From NCBI RefSeq assembly GCF_026184235.1, contig NZ_CP110806.1, positions 124,001-188,000 on the forward strand: a stretch of 64,000 nt of DNA. Reading direction: 5' to 3'. Of the stretch, positions 1 to 10,174 are shown piece by piece. Both the position numbers and the translations under genes were made by a program. The notes under the pieces were generated by a model. The model had not been told where the DNA came from and made no database searches. It saw nothing but the letters and a program-made list of their open reading frames with translations. Each line of letters starts with the position of its first letter. Positions within the stretch are counted from its first letter, which is position 1. This DNA comes from Cellulomonas sp. S1-8. GTDB taxonomy: Bacteria > Actinomycetota > Actinomycetes > Actinomycetales > Cellulomonadaceae.

Positions 1-17
1 TCGAGCACGTCGCACCC

Positions 18-1544
18 CTAGGCGCGCTGGCGGGCGCGGTTGCGCCGCGCGAGCAGCACCGCGGGCATCGTCGCGTCGACCCCCAGCTGCAGGTCGACGC
101 CCGTGACCGTGCGGTACGCGTGGACGTACCGGTGCACCGGGTCGCGCATGAGCCGCGCCCAGTTGGCCGCCGAGTCCGCCGTGAGGTTCACCGCCGACCA
201 GTCGCCCCACCGCACGCTCATGACGAGCTGCTCGCCGTACACCGCCAGCTCGTGGAAGTGCGTGACGGACGTGTCGCCCCAGCCGCACAGCGAGCGCAGC
301 GTGTCGACGCGGTCCATCCACGGCTCCTCGTACGGCACCATCGGCCGCCCGCCGAGGAACTCGCGCATCTCGGGCTGCGCCAGCACGTACTGCATCGCGA
401 GGGTCTCGATCCGCGACTGCAGCGGCACCCCGTCGAACTGGTTCTCCGCACCCTCCGCGAGCACGCGGTGCGTGTCCCGCAGGGCGTTGAGCACGGGGAA
501 CGCGTCCGCGACGACCGTGGTGTCGTCGTCGAGGCGGTAGAACACCAGCGCCTCGTGCAGCAGCGTGTGGAACGACTCGAGGAACCGGCTGCGCCGCTCC
601 ACGTACTGCAGCGACCCGGGCACGGCGCGGCCGATGATGTCGAGCCCGTACTCGTACTGGTACTCGGCCGCGCGACGGCGCACCGTCAGCCGGTCGATCT
701 CGTGGTCGCCCCACGTGTACAGCAGGTTCCGCAGCGGCCGCAGGTAGCTCAGCGAGAACCGCTGCAGGGCGTCGCCCCCGCGCGGCAGCCGGCGGTTCTG
801 GAACCGGGCGAGGATGAGGTTGAGCACCTGGAAGATGCCCGACTCCTCGTTCCAGTACGTCCAGATGAGCTCGACCGGTGCCGGCCGGTCGAGCAGGTCG
901 TCGTCGATGTCCGCGACGACGTCGGTGGCCGTGCGGCCGAACCGGGCGTCGGGGTAGCGGCTCGCGACGTTCTCGAGGTACGGCAGGTTGCCGCGCTCCA
1001 GGTAGTTGCCACCCGGGTCGATGATCGTCGTGGTGTCGCGCTCGAGGAACTCGCGCGTCGCCCGCAGGATCACCTCGTACGCGGCGGGCGAGAACGCGCC
1101 GCCCGTCTCGCGCACCAGCGTGCGGTCGACGTGCAGCTGGTAGTCCGCGAACCGCCGGGCGCGTGTCACCCGCAGGATCTCCTGCGTGAGGACGACGTCG
1201 CTCGTCGGGGCCATGGCCGTGCGTGCGAGCTGCACGCGGGCCGGCTCGGGCTCGTCCTGGGGCGTCGACGTGCCGACGACGTGGAACTCGCTCTCGGCGA
1301 CGACCTGCTCGGGGTCGACCCCGAGGTCCACGACCTGCACGACGTACGAGCCGGACGGGGCGTCGACGATGGGCAGGCCGACCTTCGCGGTGGTGCCGCC
1401 CCCGGGGGGCGCCAGCTCACGGGTCGTCGTCCCGAACTCCGCCGGGCCGACCAGCCGGGCCTCGTAGCTGCGGTGGCGCGTGAGCTCGGAGGCGACGAAC
1501 CGGACCTCGCCGTCCTTGAACCTGGGCGTCTGGATCTTGACCAT
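18..1544 (-). CDS. Unrecognised 508-aa protein, last visible gene of the sigma-54 operon
   Basis: I do not recognise the family. The start ATG at 1544 begins MVKIQTPRFKDGEV and follows the upstream gene's stop by 11 bases, with a GAAGGGA Shine-Dalgarno-like stretch in the gap. Residues about 1-100 look beta-rich (alternating hydrophobics such as SYVVQVVDLG), like a small sandwich domain. The rest is largely helical with many aromatic and charged residues (for example LIWTYWNEESGIF and RRAAEYQYEYGLD) and no predicted membrane span or signal peptide. It is the fourth gene of a co-directional run starting at 4721, so it probably works with the acidic paralogues and the HEVGH protein. The operon may continue beyond the left edge. 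Real coding is well supported by length, codon use and spacing; function is unknown. Confidence 0.8.
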   Translation of the reverse strand: MVKIQTPRFKDGEVRFVASELTRHRSYEARLVGPAEFGTTTRELAPPGGGTTAKVGLPIVDAPSGSYVVQVVDLGVDPEQVVAESEFHVVGTSTPQDEPEPARVQLARTAMAPTSDVVLTQEILRVTRARRFADYQLHVDRTLVRETGGAFSPAAYEVILRATREFLERDTTTIIDPGGNYLERGNLPYLENVASRYPDARFGRTATDVVADIDDDLLDRPAPVELIWTYWNEESGIFQVLNLILARFQNRRLPRGGDALQRFSLSYLRPLRNLLYTWGDHEIDRLTVRRRAAEYQYEYGLDIIGRAVPGSLQYVERRSRFLESFHTLLHEALVFYRLDDDTTVVADAFPVLNALRDTHRVLAEGAENQFDGVPLQSRIETLAMQYVLAQPEMREFLGGRPMVPYEEPWMDRVDTLRSLCGWGDTSVTHFHELAVYGEQLVMSVRWGDWSAVNLTADSAANWARLMRDPVHRYVHAYRTVTGVDLQLGVDATMPAVLLARRNRARQRA

Positions 1545-1555
1545 GGGACTTCCCT

Positions 1556-2923
1556 TCAGGGCTGGGCGCTGGCCGCGACGGGTGCCGCGTGGCGCTGTGG
1601 TGCGGGACGGGTGTGCGGACGGGCCATGACGTCGATGGACGAGCGGACCGCCCACGCGGCCAGCACGTCCGCGAGCACCGCGGACTCCTGCTGCGGTGCG
1701 ACCAGGCCGGCCCCGCGGGCCTGCCCCATGACCGCGAGCACGAGCGTCGGGGGGCGGCGGGCCAGCACGGCCAGGTCGTCGCCCCACGTGCGGCGCAGCG
1801 CCAGCAGACGCTCGGGCCGGCGGGTGCCCAGCGGCAGGACGTCGGCGATCGCCCGCCCACCGAGCGACGGCGGGCAGTGGCTCGCCATCAGGTCGGCGAA
1901 CGCGTCGGCCGTGCCCTCGAGCCGCGCGATCTCCGCGCGGACCTCCGGGCTCACGTCCTGCTCCGGGTAGCAGGCCTTCCACGCCGCGACGAGCGCATCC
2001 CACTGCGGGTGCGGGTAGAACCGGCGGCCGATCGCCGCCGACAGCAGCACCCGCACGTACGGCATGGGGTGGGGGTCGCCGCGCGGCGGGCGGAACGTCA
2101 GCGCGCGCGGCAGGCTCACGACGGCCAGCAGGCCGAGCGTCGAGGAGATGCCGAGCTTGCCGACGGACCACAGGTCCGCGACGCACTCCGACACCGTCGA
2201 GTGCCACCCGTCCCACGCGGCCGCCTCCGCGGGACGCGCGCGGACGCGGCGCCGGGCGATCGCGTCCTGCAGCGACGGCACCAGCTCGAGCTGCGCCGCG
2301 ACCTGGTGACCCACCTCGTGGATCAGGGACGACGCGACCCCGTGCCCGACCATCCGCTCCCGCGGGATGCGGATGATCGCCACGGGCGACAGGCGCCCGC
2401 CCGGCAGCCGCGTGCGCGCCCGCCGGATCGCGGCACCCGCACCGCGCGCCAGGTAGCAGACCAGGGGCGGCGGCTCGACCGGTGGGTCCGGCATGCGGAT
2501 CGCGTCCGCCGCCAGCCGGTCGAGCCCCGACAGCCACACCCCGGTGCCCTGCTCGGAACGCTGCGTGACCACCTCGGCGAAGACGTCGAGCTGGGAGAGC
2601 ACGTCGTTGAAGCGCATGCGGATCGCGACGAACCGGCGCTGCTGCTCCCACGCGGGCGCCGCGGCGCCCGGCCCGGTGAGCCAGTCGAGGAACCCCTCGA
2701 CCTGGTCGCGCAGCGTCGTGCGCCCGGCGTGCAGGAACTGCTCGATCGCGCGGTGCGCGTCGTAGGGCAGCGCCGCCGCGAGCACCATCGTCTCGGTCAT
2801 GACGAACGGCCGCAGCCGGCCCAGGCGCACCAGCAGCGCCTCGGCCTCCTGCGCGACGAGCGCGGGCGCCAGCAGGGCGCCGTCCAGGCCCCCGAGGGTG
2901 CGCTCCGCATGCGTGGCGGTCAT
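1556..2923 (-). CDS. Putative zinc metallopeptidase (HEVGH motif)
   Basis: The 455-aa product carries HEVGH at residues 202-206, the HEXXH zinc-binding and catalytic signature, and a second motif SECVAD at about 245-250. That motif could supply the third, glutamate ligand, as in gluzincins (HEXXH then EXXXD). No signal peptide or clear membrane span is visible, so it probably acts in the cytoplasm or leaves by an unusual route. The start ATG at 2923 overlaps the stop of the upstream acidic gene (ATGA), implying translational coupling. Lying between two acidic paralogues and an unrecognised protein, it is a good candidate for processing one of its operon partners; that is inference. The family is not one I can name. 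Confidence 0.75.
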   Translation of the reverse strand: MTATHAERTLGGLDGALLAPALVAQEAEALLVRLGRLRPFVMTETMVLAAALPYDAHRAIEQFLHAGRTTLRDQVEGFLDWLTGPGAAAPAWEQQRRFVAIRMRFNDVLSQLDVFAEVVTQRSEQGTGVWLSGLDRLAADAIRMPDPPVEPPPLVCYLARGAGAAIRRARTRLPGGRLSPVAIIRIPRERMVGHGVASSLIHEVGHQVAAQLELVPSLQDAIARRRVRARPAEAAAWDGWHSTVSECVADLWSVGKLGISSTLGLLAVVSLPRALTFRPPRGDPHPMPYVRVLLSAAIGRRFYPHPQWDALVAAWKACYPEQDVSPEVRAEIARLEGTADAFADLMASHCPPSLGGRAIADVLPLGTRRPERLLALRRTWGDDLAVLARRPPTLVLAVMGQARGAGLVAPQQESAVLADVLAAWAVRSSIDVMARPHTRPAPQRHAAPVAASAQP

Positions 2924-4065
2924 GCGAACTCGAACCCGGTCTCGTCGGCGCCGTCCTCGACGCCGTCCCAGACGTCCGCGCCGTCGTCCCACGGGGTGGC
3001 CCAGCCGGGCCACGCCGGGACGGGCCAGGCGTCGCCGCCCCACGCGCCCCAGGACGGTCCGCCGCGCGGGGTCGGACGAGGGCGCCGGCGCGGCTGCCGA
3101 CGGGGGTCGTACCCGCCGTCACCCGAGCCGCCGTACCCCGAGCCGCCGTACCCCGACCGGGTGCGGGACGTGCCGGACCCGCCGGTCCCGCGGTAGCCAC
3201 CCGACCCGCCGGACGAGCTCGACCCGCGGTACCCGCCGGACGATCCGCCGCGGCTGGACCCACCACGGCCCGAGGCGCCGCGGGAGGCACCGGAGTGCGC
3301 CCCGGAACCACCCTGCGAACGTCCGGTGCGCGGACCGTACGCCGCGCCGAGCCGCTGCCCGCGCCGGTCGCGCCAGCCGGGCGCCGAGGGGCGCACCAGC
3401 GCCGGTGCGTAGCGTCGTGCCGCCGCGATCGTCGCGCTGCGGGCCACCGTGGCCGGCGGCACCGAGGGCGGCGCGGCCGCCGCGTACCGGGCGGTCGCGC
3501 GTCCGAGCTGCACGAACCGACGGGCGGCCTCGAGCTCGGCCTCCTCCTCGCCCAGCGCCTCGGCCTCCTCCGCCTCGAGCAGCTTGGACGCCATCGAGCC
3601 GAGCTTGCCGCCGATCGCGGTGCCCACGCCGGGCGCGACGAAGCTGCCGATCGCGGACCCGACCATGGGCAGCGCGACCTTCGCGACGCTCTTCAGCGCA
3701 CCCGTGACGGCTTTGCCGACCCCCGACTTCAGGAACTTGCCGGCGCCCTTGACGAGCTTGCCGAGGAACTGGTCGAGCTCCTCCTCGGACGTGATCTCGA
3801 GCAGCTCGTACGCGAGCTCCTCCTCCGACTCGCCCTCGTCCTCGCCCTCCCACTCGCCCTCGGACTCGCCCTCGCCGGACCACTCGCCCTCGCCGGACCA
3901 CTCGTTCTCGGACTCGCCGGTCCACTCGGACTCGCCGGACCACTCGCCCTCGCCGGACCACTCGCCCTCGGACTCGCCCTCGCCGGACCACCCGCCGGGG
4001 ACCTCCCACTCCTGCAGGGCCACCTCGCCGGACCACTCCTGCCGGCCGTTGCTCTGGTACGTCAT
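2920..4065 (-). CDS. Acidic-repeat / glycine-zipper protein, larger paralogue
   Basis: The 381-aa product has a modular layout. Residues 10-84 are an acidic tract built from repeated WSGEGE-like units. Residues 86-105 carry the core YELLEITSEEELDQFLGKLV. Residues 115-156 are a glycine-rich hydrophobic stretch resembling a glycine zipper (VGSAIGS, GVGTAIGGKLG). A helical segment ends with an APP-PP motif near 198-204, and a Gly/Ser/Tyr/Arg-rich tail closes with an acidic FEFA end. The 214-aa protein encoded just upstream shares the core, the zipper-like stretch and the helical segment, so the two are paralogues. The start at 4065 has a GAGGAG Shine-Dalgarno in the 11-base gap. There is no signal peptide. 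The zipper suggests membrane insertion or oligomerisation, but the function is unknown. Confidence 0.8.
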   Translation of the reverse strand: MTYQSNGRQEWSGEVALQEWEVPGGWSGEGESEGEWSGEGEWSGESEWTGESENEWSGEGEWSGEGESEGEWEGEDEGESEEELAYELLEITSEEELDQFLGKLVKGAGKFLKSGVGKAVTGALKSVAKVALPMVGSAIGSFVAPGVGTAIGGKLGSMASKLLEAEEAEALGEEEAELEAARRFVQLGRATARYAAAAPPSVPPATVARSATIAAARRYAPALVRPSAPGWRDRRGQRLGAAYGPRTGRSQGGSGAHSGASRGASGRGGSSRGGSSGGYRGSSSSGGSGGYRGTGGSGTSRTRSGYGGSGYGGSGDGGYDPRRQPRRRPRPTPRGGPSWGAWGGDAWPVPAWPGWATPWDDGADVWDGVEDGADETGFEFA

Positions 4066-4076
4066 GGCACGTCTCC

Positions 4077-4721
4077 TCACGCGTCGAGCAGGACGATGTT
4101 GCGACCGCGGCGCACCCAGCGACCGCTGGCCTTGCGGGGGCCGCCCGGGCGGGTCGGACCCCCGGGCTGGGGCGGGCGCATGCCCGCGACGACGGGCGCG
4201 AGCGGCGGCAGGTGCCGGCGTGCGGCGGCGGTGGCGGCGCGCTGCGCGGCCACCTGCGGCGGCATCCCGGGCGGTGCGCCGGACGCGACGCGGGCGGTCT
4301 CGTCGGCGAACCGCACGAACGCGCGGCTCACCTCGAGCTCCCGGTCCTCCTGCGACAGCCCTTCGAGCTCGGCCTCGAGCTTGCCGGCGAGGTACCCGCC
4401 GGCCTTGCTGCCCGCGTCGGCGCCGAGCCACGGCACCGCCCCGCCGACGGCGCGTCCGACGTGCGGCAGCGCCTGCTTGGCCGCGGTCTTCAGCAGCCCT
4501 CCGACGGCGCGGCCCGCGTCGGACGAGACGAACGCCTTGCCGGCGCTCACCGCGCCCTTGAGCAGGGAGCCGAGGAACTGGTCCAGCTCCTCCTCCGACG
4601 TGACCTCGAGCAGCTCGGTCGCGAGGCCGATCTCGGCCCGCCCGTCCAGCTCGTCCTCGGACTCGCCCTCCCAGGCGCTCTCCTGGCCCATCTCGAAGAG
4701 GGCTCGGTCGATGTCATGCAT
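4077..4721 (-). CDS. Acidic / glycine-zipper protein, smaller paralogue; first gene of the sigma-54 operon
   Basis: The 214-aa product opens with a short acidic region (SAWEGESEDELDG, residues about 15-27), followed by the core TELLEVTSEEELDQFLGSLL at 35-54. A glycine- and alanine-rich hydrophobic part and a helical region with APPGMPP come next, and the C-terminus is basic and proline-rich. It is shorter than its downstream paralogue because the WSGE repeats and the Gly/Tyr tail are missing. ATG 4721 is chosen because GGAAAGGG lies 8 bases upstream; the in-frame GTG at 4727 is too close to it. A sigma-54-type promoter at 4768-4783 would start transcription about 36 bases before this codon. 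The function is unknown; it could be a secreted or self-assembling protein. Confidence 0.8.
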   Translation of the reverse strand: MHDIDRALFEMGQESAWEGESEDELDGRAEIGLATELLEVTSEEELDQFLGSLLKGAVSAGKAFVSSDAGRAVGGLLKTAAKQALPHVGRAVGGAVPWLGADAGSKAGGYLAGKLEAELEGLSQEDRELEVSRAFVRFADETARVASGAPPGMPPQVAAQRAATAAARRHLPPLAPVVAGMRPPQPGGPTRPGGPRKASGRWVRRGRNIVLLDA

Positions 4722-4767
4722 GGGCACATCCCTTTCCCCGCTGCGGACTTCCGTCACAGCAGGTACA

Positions 4768-4783
4768 TGCACGTTCCGTGCCA
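4768..4783 (-). promoter_or_regulatory. Sigma-54 (-24/-12) promoter of the acidic-protein operon
   Basis: Read on the minus strand the site is TGGCACGGAACGTGCA. The -24 half TGGCAC is a perfect consensus, the -12 half is GTGCA against TTGCA, and the invariant GG and GC are exactly 10 bases apart, as sigma-54 holoenzyme requires. The GC lies at 4769-4770, which puts the transcription start near 4757 and leaves a short leader containing the GGAAAGGG ribosome site before ATG 4721. It is the only site of this quality I found upstream of a gene here, and the sigma-54 gene is the next gene upstream. Confidence 0.7.
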
Positions 4784-4833
4784 CACCGCCGACCGCGTCC
4801 TCCCGGCGGCTTCCCACCGACCGCAGCCCCGCC

Positions 4834-4887
4834 GAGCTCGTCCTCCAGCGGCTCCCCAGGAGCCGGAAGCCGCTGGAGGACGAGCTC
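4834..4887. repeat. Perfect 20-bp inverted repeat upstream of the sigma-54 promoter
   Basis: The arms 4834-4853 and 4868-4887 are perfect complements around a 14-base loop; the arm begins GAGCTCGTCCTCCAGCGGCT. Relative to the predicted start at about 4757, the element lies near -77 to -130, where activators of sigma-54 promoters usually bind paired sites. It could instead be a transcription terminator for rpoN, which ends about 460 bases away, but there is no T tract. Confidence 0.75.
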
Positions 4888-5003
4888 GACGGCCGTGGGT
4901 GGCGGTGGAACGGGGTGGAACGGGGGTGGAGCGGGGGGTGAGCGGGCGGTGGCTGGTGGTGGGGCCCGGGGCACACCCGCACGGAACCCCTCTTCCCTCG
5001 CGC

Positions 5004-5197
5004 GAACCCCCCTTCCACCGACAGACCCCCTTCCACCGACAGACCCCCTTCCACCGGCGAACCCCTTGCACCGGCGAACCCCTTGCACCGGCGAACCCCT
5101 TGCACCGGCGGACCCCTGGCACCGGCGGACCCCTTGCACCGGCGCACCCTCCACCGGCGCACCCCTTGCACCGGCGCACCCTCCACCGGCGCACCCC
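5004..5197. repeat. Tandem array of 15-18 bp units
   Basis: About a dozen imperfect direct repeats run head to tail. The left part uses an 18-base unit close to GACCCCCTTCCACCGACA. The middle uses the 17-base unit AACCCCTTGCACCGGCG, and the right end alternates with a shortened CACCCTCCACCGGCG. All units keep CCCC(C)TT(G/C)CACCG. No gene covers the array. It lies roughly 250-440 bases upstream of the predicted sigma-54 start site, so it may be an array of activator sites or simply a minisatellite. Confidence 0.75.
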
Positions 5198-5220
5198 CCC
5201 ACCCGGCGAGCCCTCCTCCT

Positions 5221-5290
5221 CGAGCGCGGGGGAAACGTGTCGAGCGCGGGGGAAACAACCCCCGCGCTCGAGCGTTGTCCCCCGCGCTCG
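5221..5290. terminator. Nested inverted repeats downstream of rpoN
   Basis: The direct copies CGAGCGCGGGGGAAAC at 5221-5236 and 5241-5256 face inverted copies ending CCCCCGCGCTCG. The inner hairpin 5240-5252 / 5259-5271 has a perfect 13-bp G+C stem and a 6-base loop. It begins about 60 bases after the rpoN stop on the minus strand, so an intrinsic terminator or RNA-stabilising structure is the simplest reading. It has no U tract, as is common in high-GC actinobacteria. Confidence 0.5.
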
Positions 5291-5350
5291 GCGAAAGGGG
5301 CACACCGGGGGAGGTGGGTGGGTGCGGAGGGGGGCCGCGTCAGTGGGGTG

Positions 5351-6577
5351 TCAGGGGGTGGTGCGGTACTTGGCGACCGTGCGTCGGGCGACGTGGATGC
5401 CGCGGGACGCCAGGCGTGCGCAGGCCTCGGCGTCGGTGCGCGGAGGGTCGTCGGACGCGAACAGCGACCGGACCGCGTCGCGCGCGGCCTGCGACGTGCC
5501 GAACAGCGCCGCCAACGGCAGCACCCGCCGCCCGGGCAGCGCGACGACCGCCCCGCTGACCGCGCGGGACACGGTCGACGCGTGCAGCCCGAGGCGGTCG
5601 GCGACCTGCGCGCGCGTCAGCGGCCGGTGGGCCGACCGCCCGTGCCGCACGAACCCCTCCTGCACGTCGACCGCGACGGCCGTCACCCGGCGCAGCGTGT
5701 CGGCGCGCCGGCCCAGCAGGTAGATCAGGCGGTGCGCGTCGGCCACGTGGGCGTCGCGCCACGCGGCGGCGGCGGGGTCCAGGGCCAGGGCCGTGAGCTC
5801 GTCGTCGAGGCCGATCCCCAGGTCGTCGGGGCCGAGCGCGTCGACGACGAGCCGGCCGGCGACCTCGCGGACGACGACGTCGGGCGGGGTGGTGGGGCCG
5901 TCGCGGGCGGCCACGGGGAGCGGTGCCGGCGTCAGGCGCGTGCGGATCACGTGCATGGCCGCCTCCAGCGCGTCGGGCGTGGCGTCGACGTGGGTCGCGA
6001 GGTCCGGTGTCCCGAGGCGCGCGAGGTGGTCGCGCAGCAGCACGAGGACGAGGTCGGGTGCACCGTGCGCGACGTGCCGGGCGGCCTGGGCGACGAGGCT
6101 CGCGTGCAGGCCGCGCGCGGCGGTGCCCGGTGGCGCGGACGCGCGGACGGCGGCGAGTGCGGCGGCGAGCCGCGGCGGCGGGGGGTCGGGGGTGTCGGGC
6201 GGCAGGAGCCCCCGGTCGTCGAGGAGCGCCAGCACGGCGTCGACGTCGTCCTCGCGGCCGTGCGGGACGAGGGCGCGGGCGTCGAGCCGCACGCGCTCGC
6301 GGGCGTCGACGGGTGAGGCGGGGTCCAGCGACTGCACGTCGACGCCCGACCCGCTGCAGGTGGGGCACCGGCCGCCCCGCAGCGCCGAGGCGCACCACCG
6401 GCAACGGCGCGGTGACCCGCGGACGAGCACGGGGTTCGCCGCGACGCGGGCCTCGACGCCTGCGTCGACGTCGGCCTGGGTCGCCGTCAGCACGTCGAGC
6501 AGCTGCCGCGCGACGACGCTCAGCGTGCCGTGCTGCTCGAGCCCGTGCGCCAGCGCCGGGCCGTGGGCCCCCTCCAC
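5351..6577 (-). CDS. rpoN: RNA polymerase sigma-54 factor, actinobacterial variant with a Cys4 motif
   Basis: The 408-aa product matches sigma-54 throughout. Residues about 12-53 resemble region I (GLEQHGTLSVVARQLLDVLT then NPVLV). The core-binding region has the PDVVVREVAGRLVV and DAHRLIYLLGRRADTLRRV landmarks. A helix-turn-helix sits at 320-342 (LHASTVSRAVSG), and the RpoN box VARRTVAKYR at 396-405 is identical to the classical -24 recognition motif. Unusually, residues 59-74 contain CX2C-X8-CX2C, a probable zinc ribbon where other sigma-54 proteins have a variable acidic linker. The protein also ends three residues after the RpoN box. GTG 6577 is chosen because region I starts just after it; upstream in-frame codons run into the glycine riboswitch. 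Sigma-54 needs an AAA+ activator, and none is encoded in this window. The likely target is the operon at 18-4721. Confidence 0.88.
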   Translation of the reverse strand: MEGAHGPALAHGLEQHGTLSVVARQLLDVLTATQADVDAGVEARVAANPVLVRGSPRRCRWCASALRGGRCPTCSGSGVDVQSLDPASPVDARERVRLDARALVPHGREDDVDAVLALLDDRGLLPPDTPDPPPPRLAAALAAVRASAPPGTAARGLHASLVAQAARHVAHGAPDLVLVLLRDHLARLGTPDLATHVDATPDALEAAMHVIRTRLTPAPLPVAARDGPTTPPDVVVREVAGRLVVDALGPDDLGIGLDDELTALALDPAAAAWRDAHVADAHRLIYLLGRRADTLRRVTAVAVDVQEGFVRHGRSAHRPLTRAQVADRLGLHASTVSRAVSGAVVALPGRRVLPLAALFGTSQAARDAVRSLFASDDPPRTDAEACARLASRGIHVARRTVAKYRTTP

Positions 6578-6785
6578 CCCGCCAGTCTGACGCCACCGGC
6601 CGGCTGTCGTCGACGCCGGTCCCGACGGCCGGGACGACGGCCGTGCGCGACGGGGCTGAGGTCCCAGGACCCGTCGAGCCGCACCTGAGCCCGGTCTCGA
6701 CGAGCCGCCGGGAGCCCCTCCGCGTGACGGCCCCGTGGCGTACCCTGGGGCCAGATCAGCCACAACTGAACACGCTGCTCGAACC

Positions 6786-7043
6786 GCGGCGGGAGAGCTC
6801 CCGTCGGCCGCCCGCGAGGGTGGCAGCGCGGGGCGCCGAAGGAGCAATCCTCCCCGGAAATCTCTCAGGCACCCGTACCGCCGCGGCGAGGCAACTCTGG
6901 AAAGCGGTGCCGGCTAGGTCCGGCACCCACCGACGGTGCAAGCCGGCGCGCCCCGGAGCCACGGCCCCCACGGGCACGGCTCATGGCGGACCGGCAAAAC
7001 TCTCAGGTCGCCCCGTACGGGGTGGATGACAGAGCGGGGAGCC
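6786..7043 (+). promoter_or_regulatory. Tandem glycine riboswitch
   Basis: Two glycine aptamers lie in series before gcvP. The first runs from GGGAGAG near 6790, through GCGCCGAAGGAGCAATCC (6834-6850), to TCTCTCAGG (6861-6869) and the closing CAACTCTGGA. The second has GGTGCAAGCCGG, AAACTCTCAGG (about 6997-7007) and GACAGAGCGGGGA at its end. This is the standard gcvT-type arrangement, which usually turns the glycine cleavage genes on when glycine is high. A possible -10 box TACCCT lies at 6741-6746. Confidence 0.92.
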
Positions 7044-7097
7044 CCTGCCCGTCCCGACCGTGCCCCGTCACGGCCGGACGACCCCGTGGAGCAGCCC

Positions 7098-10115
<3,018 letters not shown>

Positions 10116-10174
10116 CGCCCGCCGACCCCACCGCGCCCGACCGCACCGCGCCCGACCCCACGCAGGGAGCCCCG

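Noticed and set aside
18..3311. Very long open frames crossing several genes, for example one reading from 3311 through to 18
   Set aside because: In DNA this GC-rich, stop codons are rare in wrong frames. The upstream parts are low-complexity Arg/Ala/Pro sequence and the real starts are fixed by ribosome sites and overlaps.
4077..6577. Transfer of the sigma-54 segment by a phage or insertion sequence
   Set aside because: No integrase, transposase, attachment repeats or tRNA gene is visible, and base composition matches the rest of the window. Transfer remains possible but unsupported here.
7026..7097. ATG 7026 as the gcvP start
   Set aside because: It lies inside the second glycine aptamer (GGATGACAGAGCG); the GTG with a ribosome site beyond the riboswitch is better.
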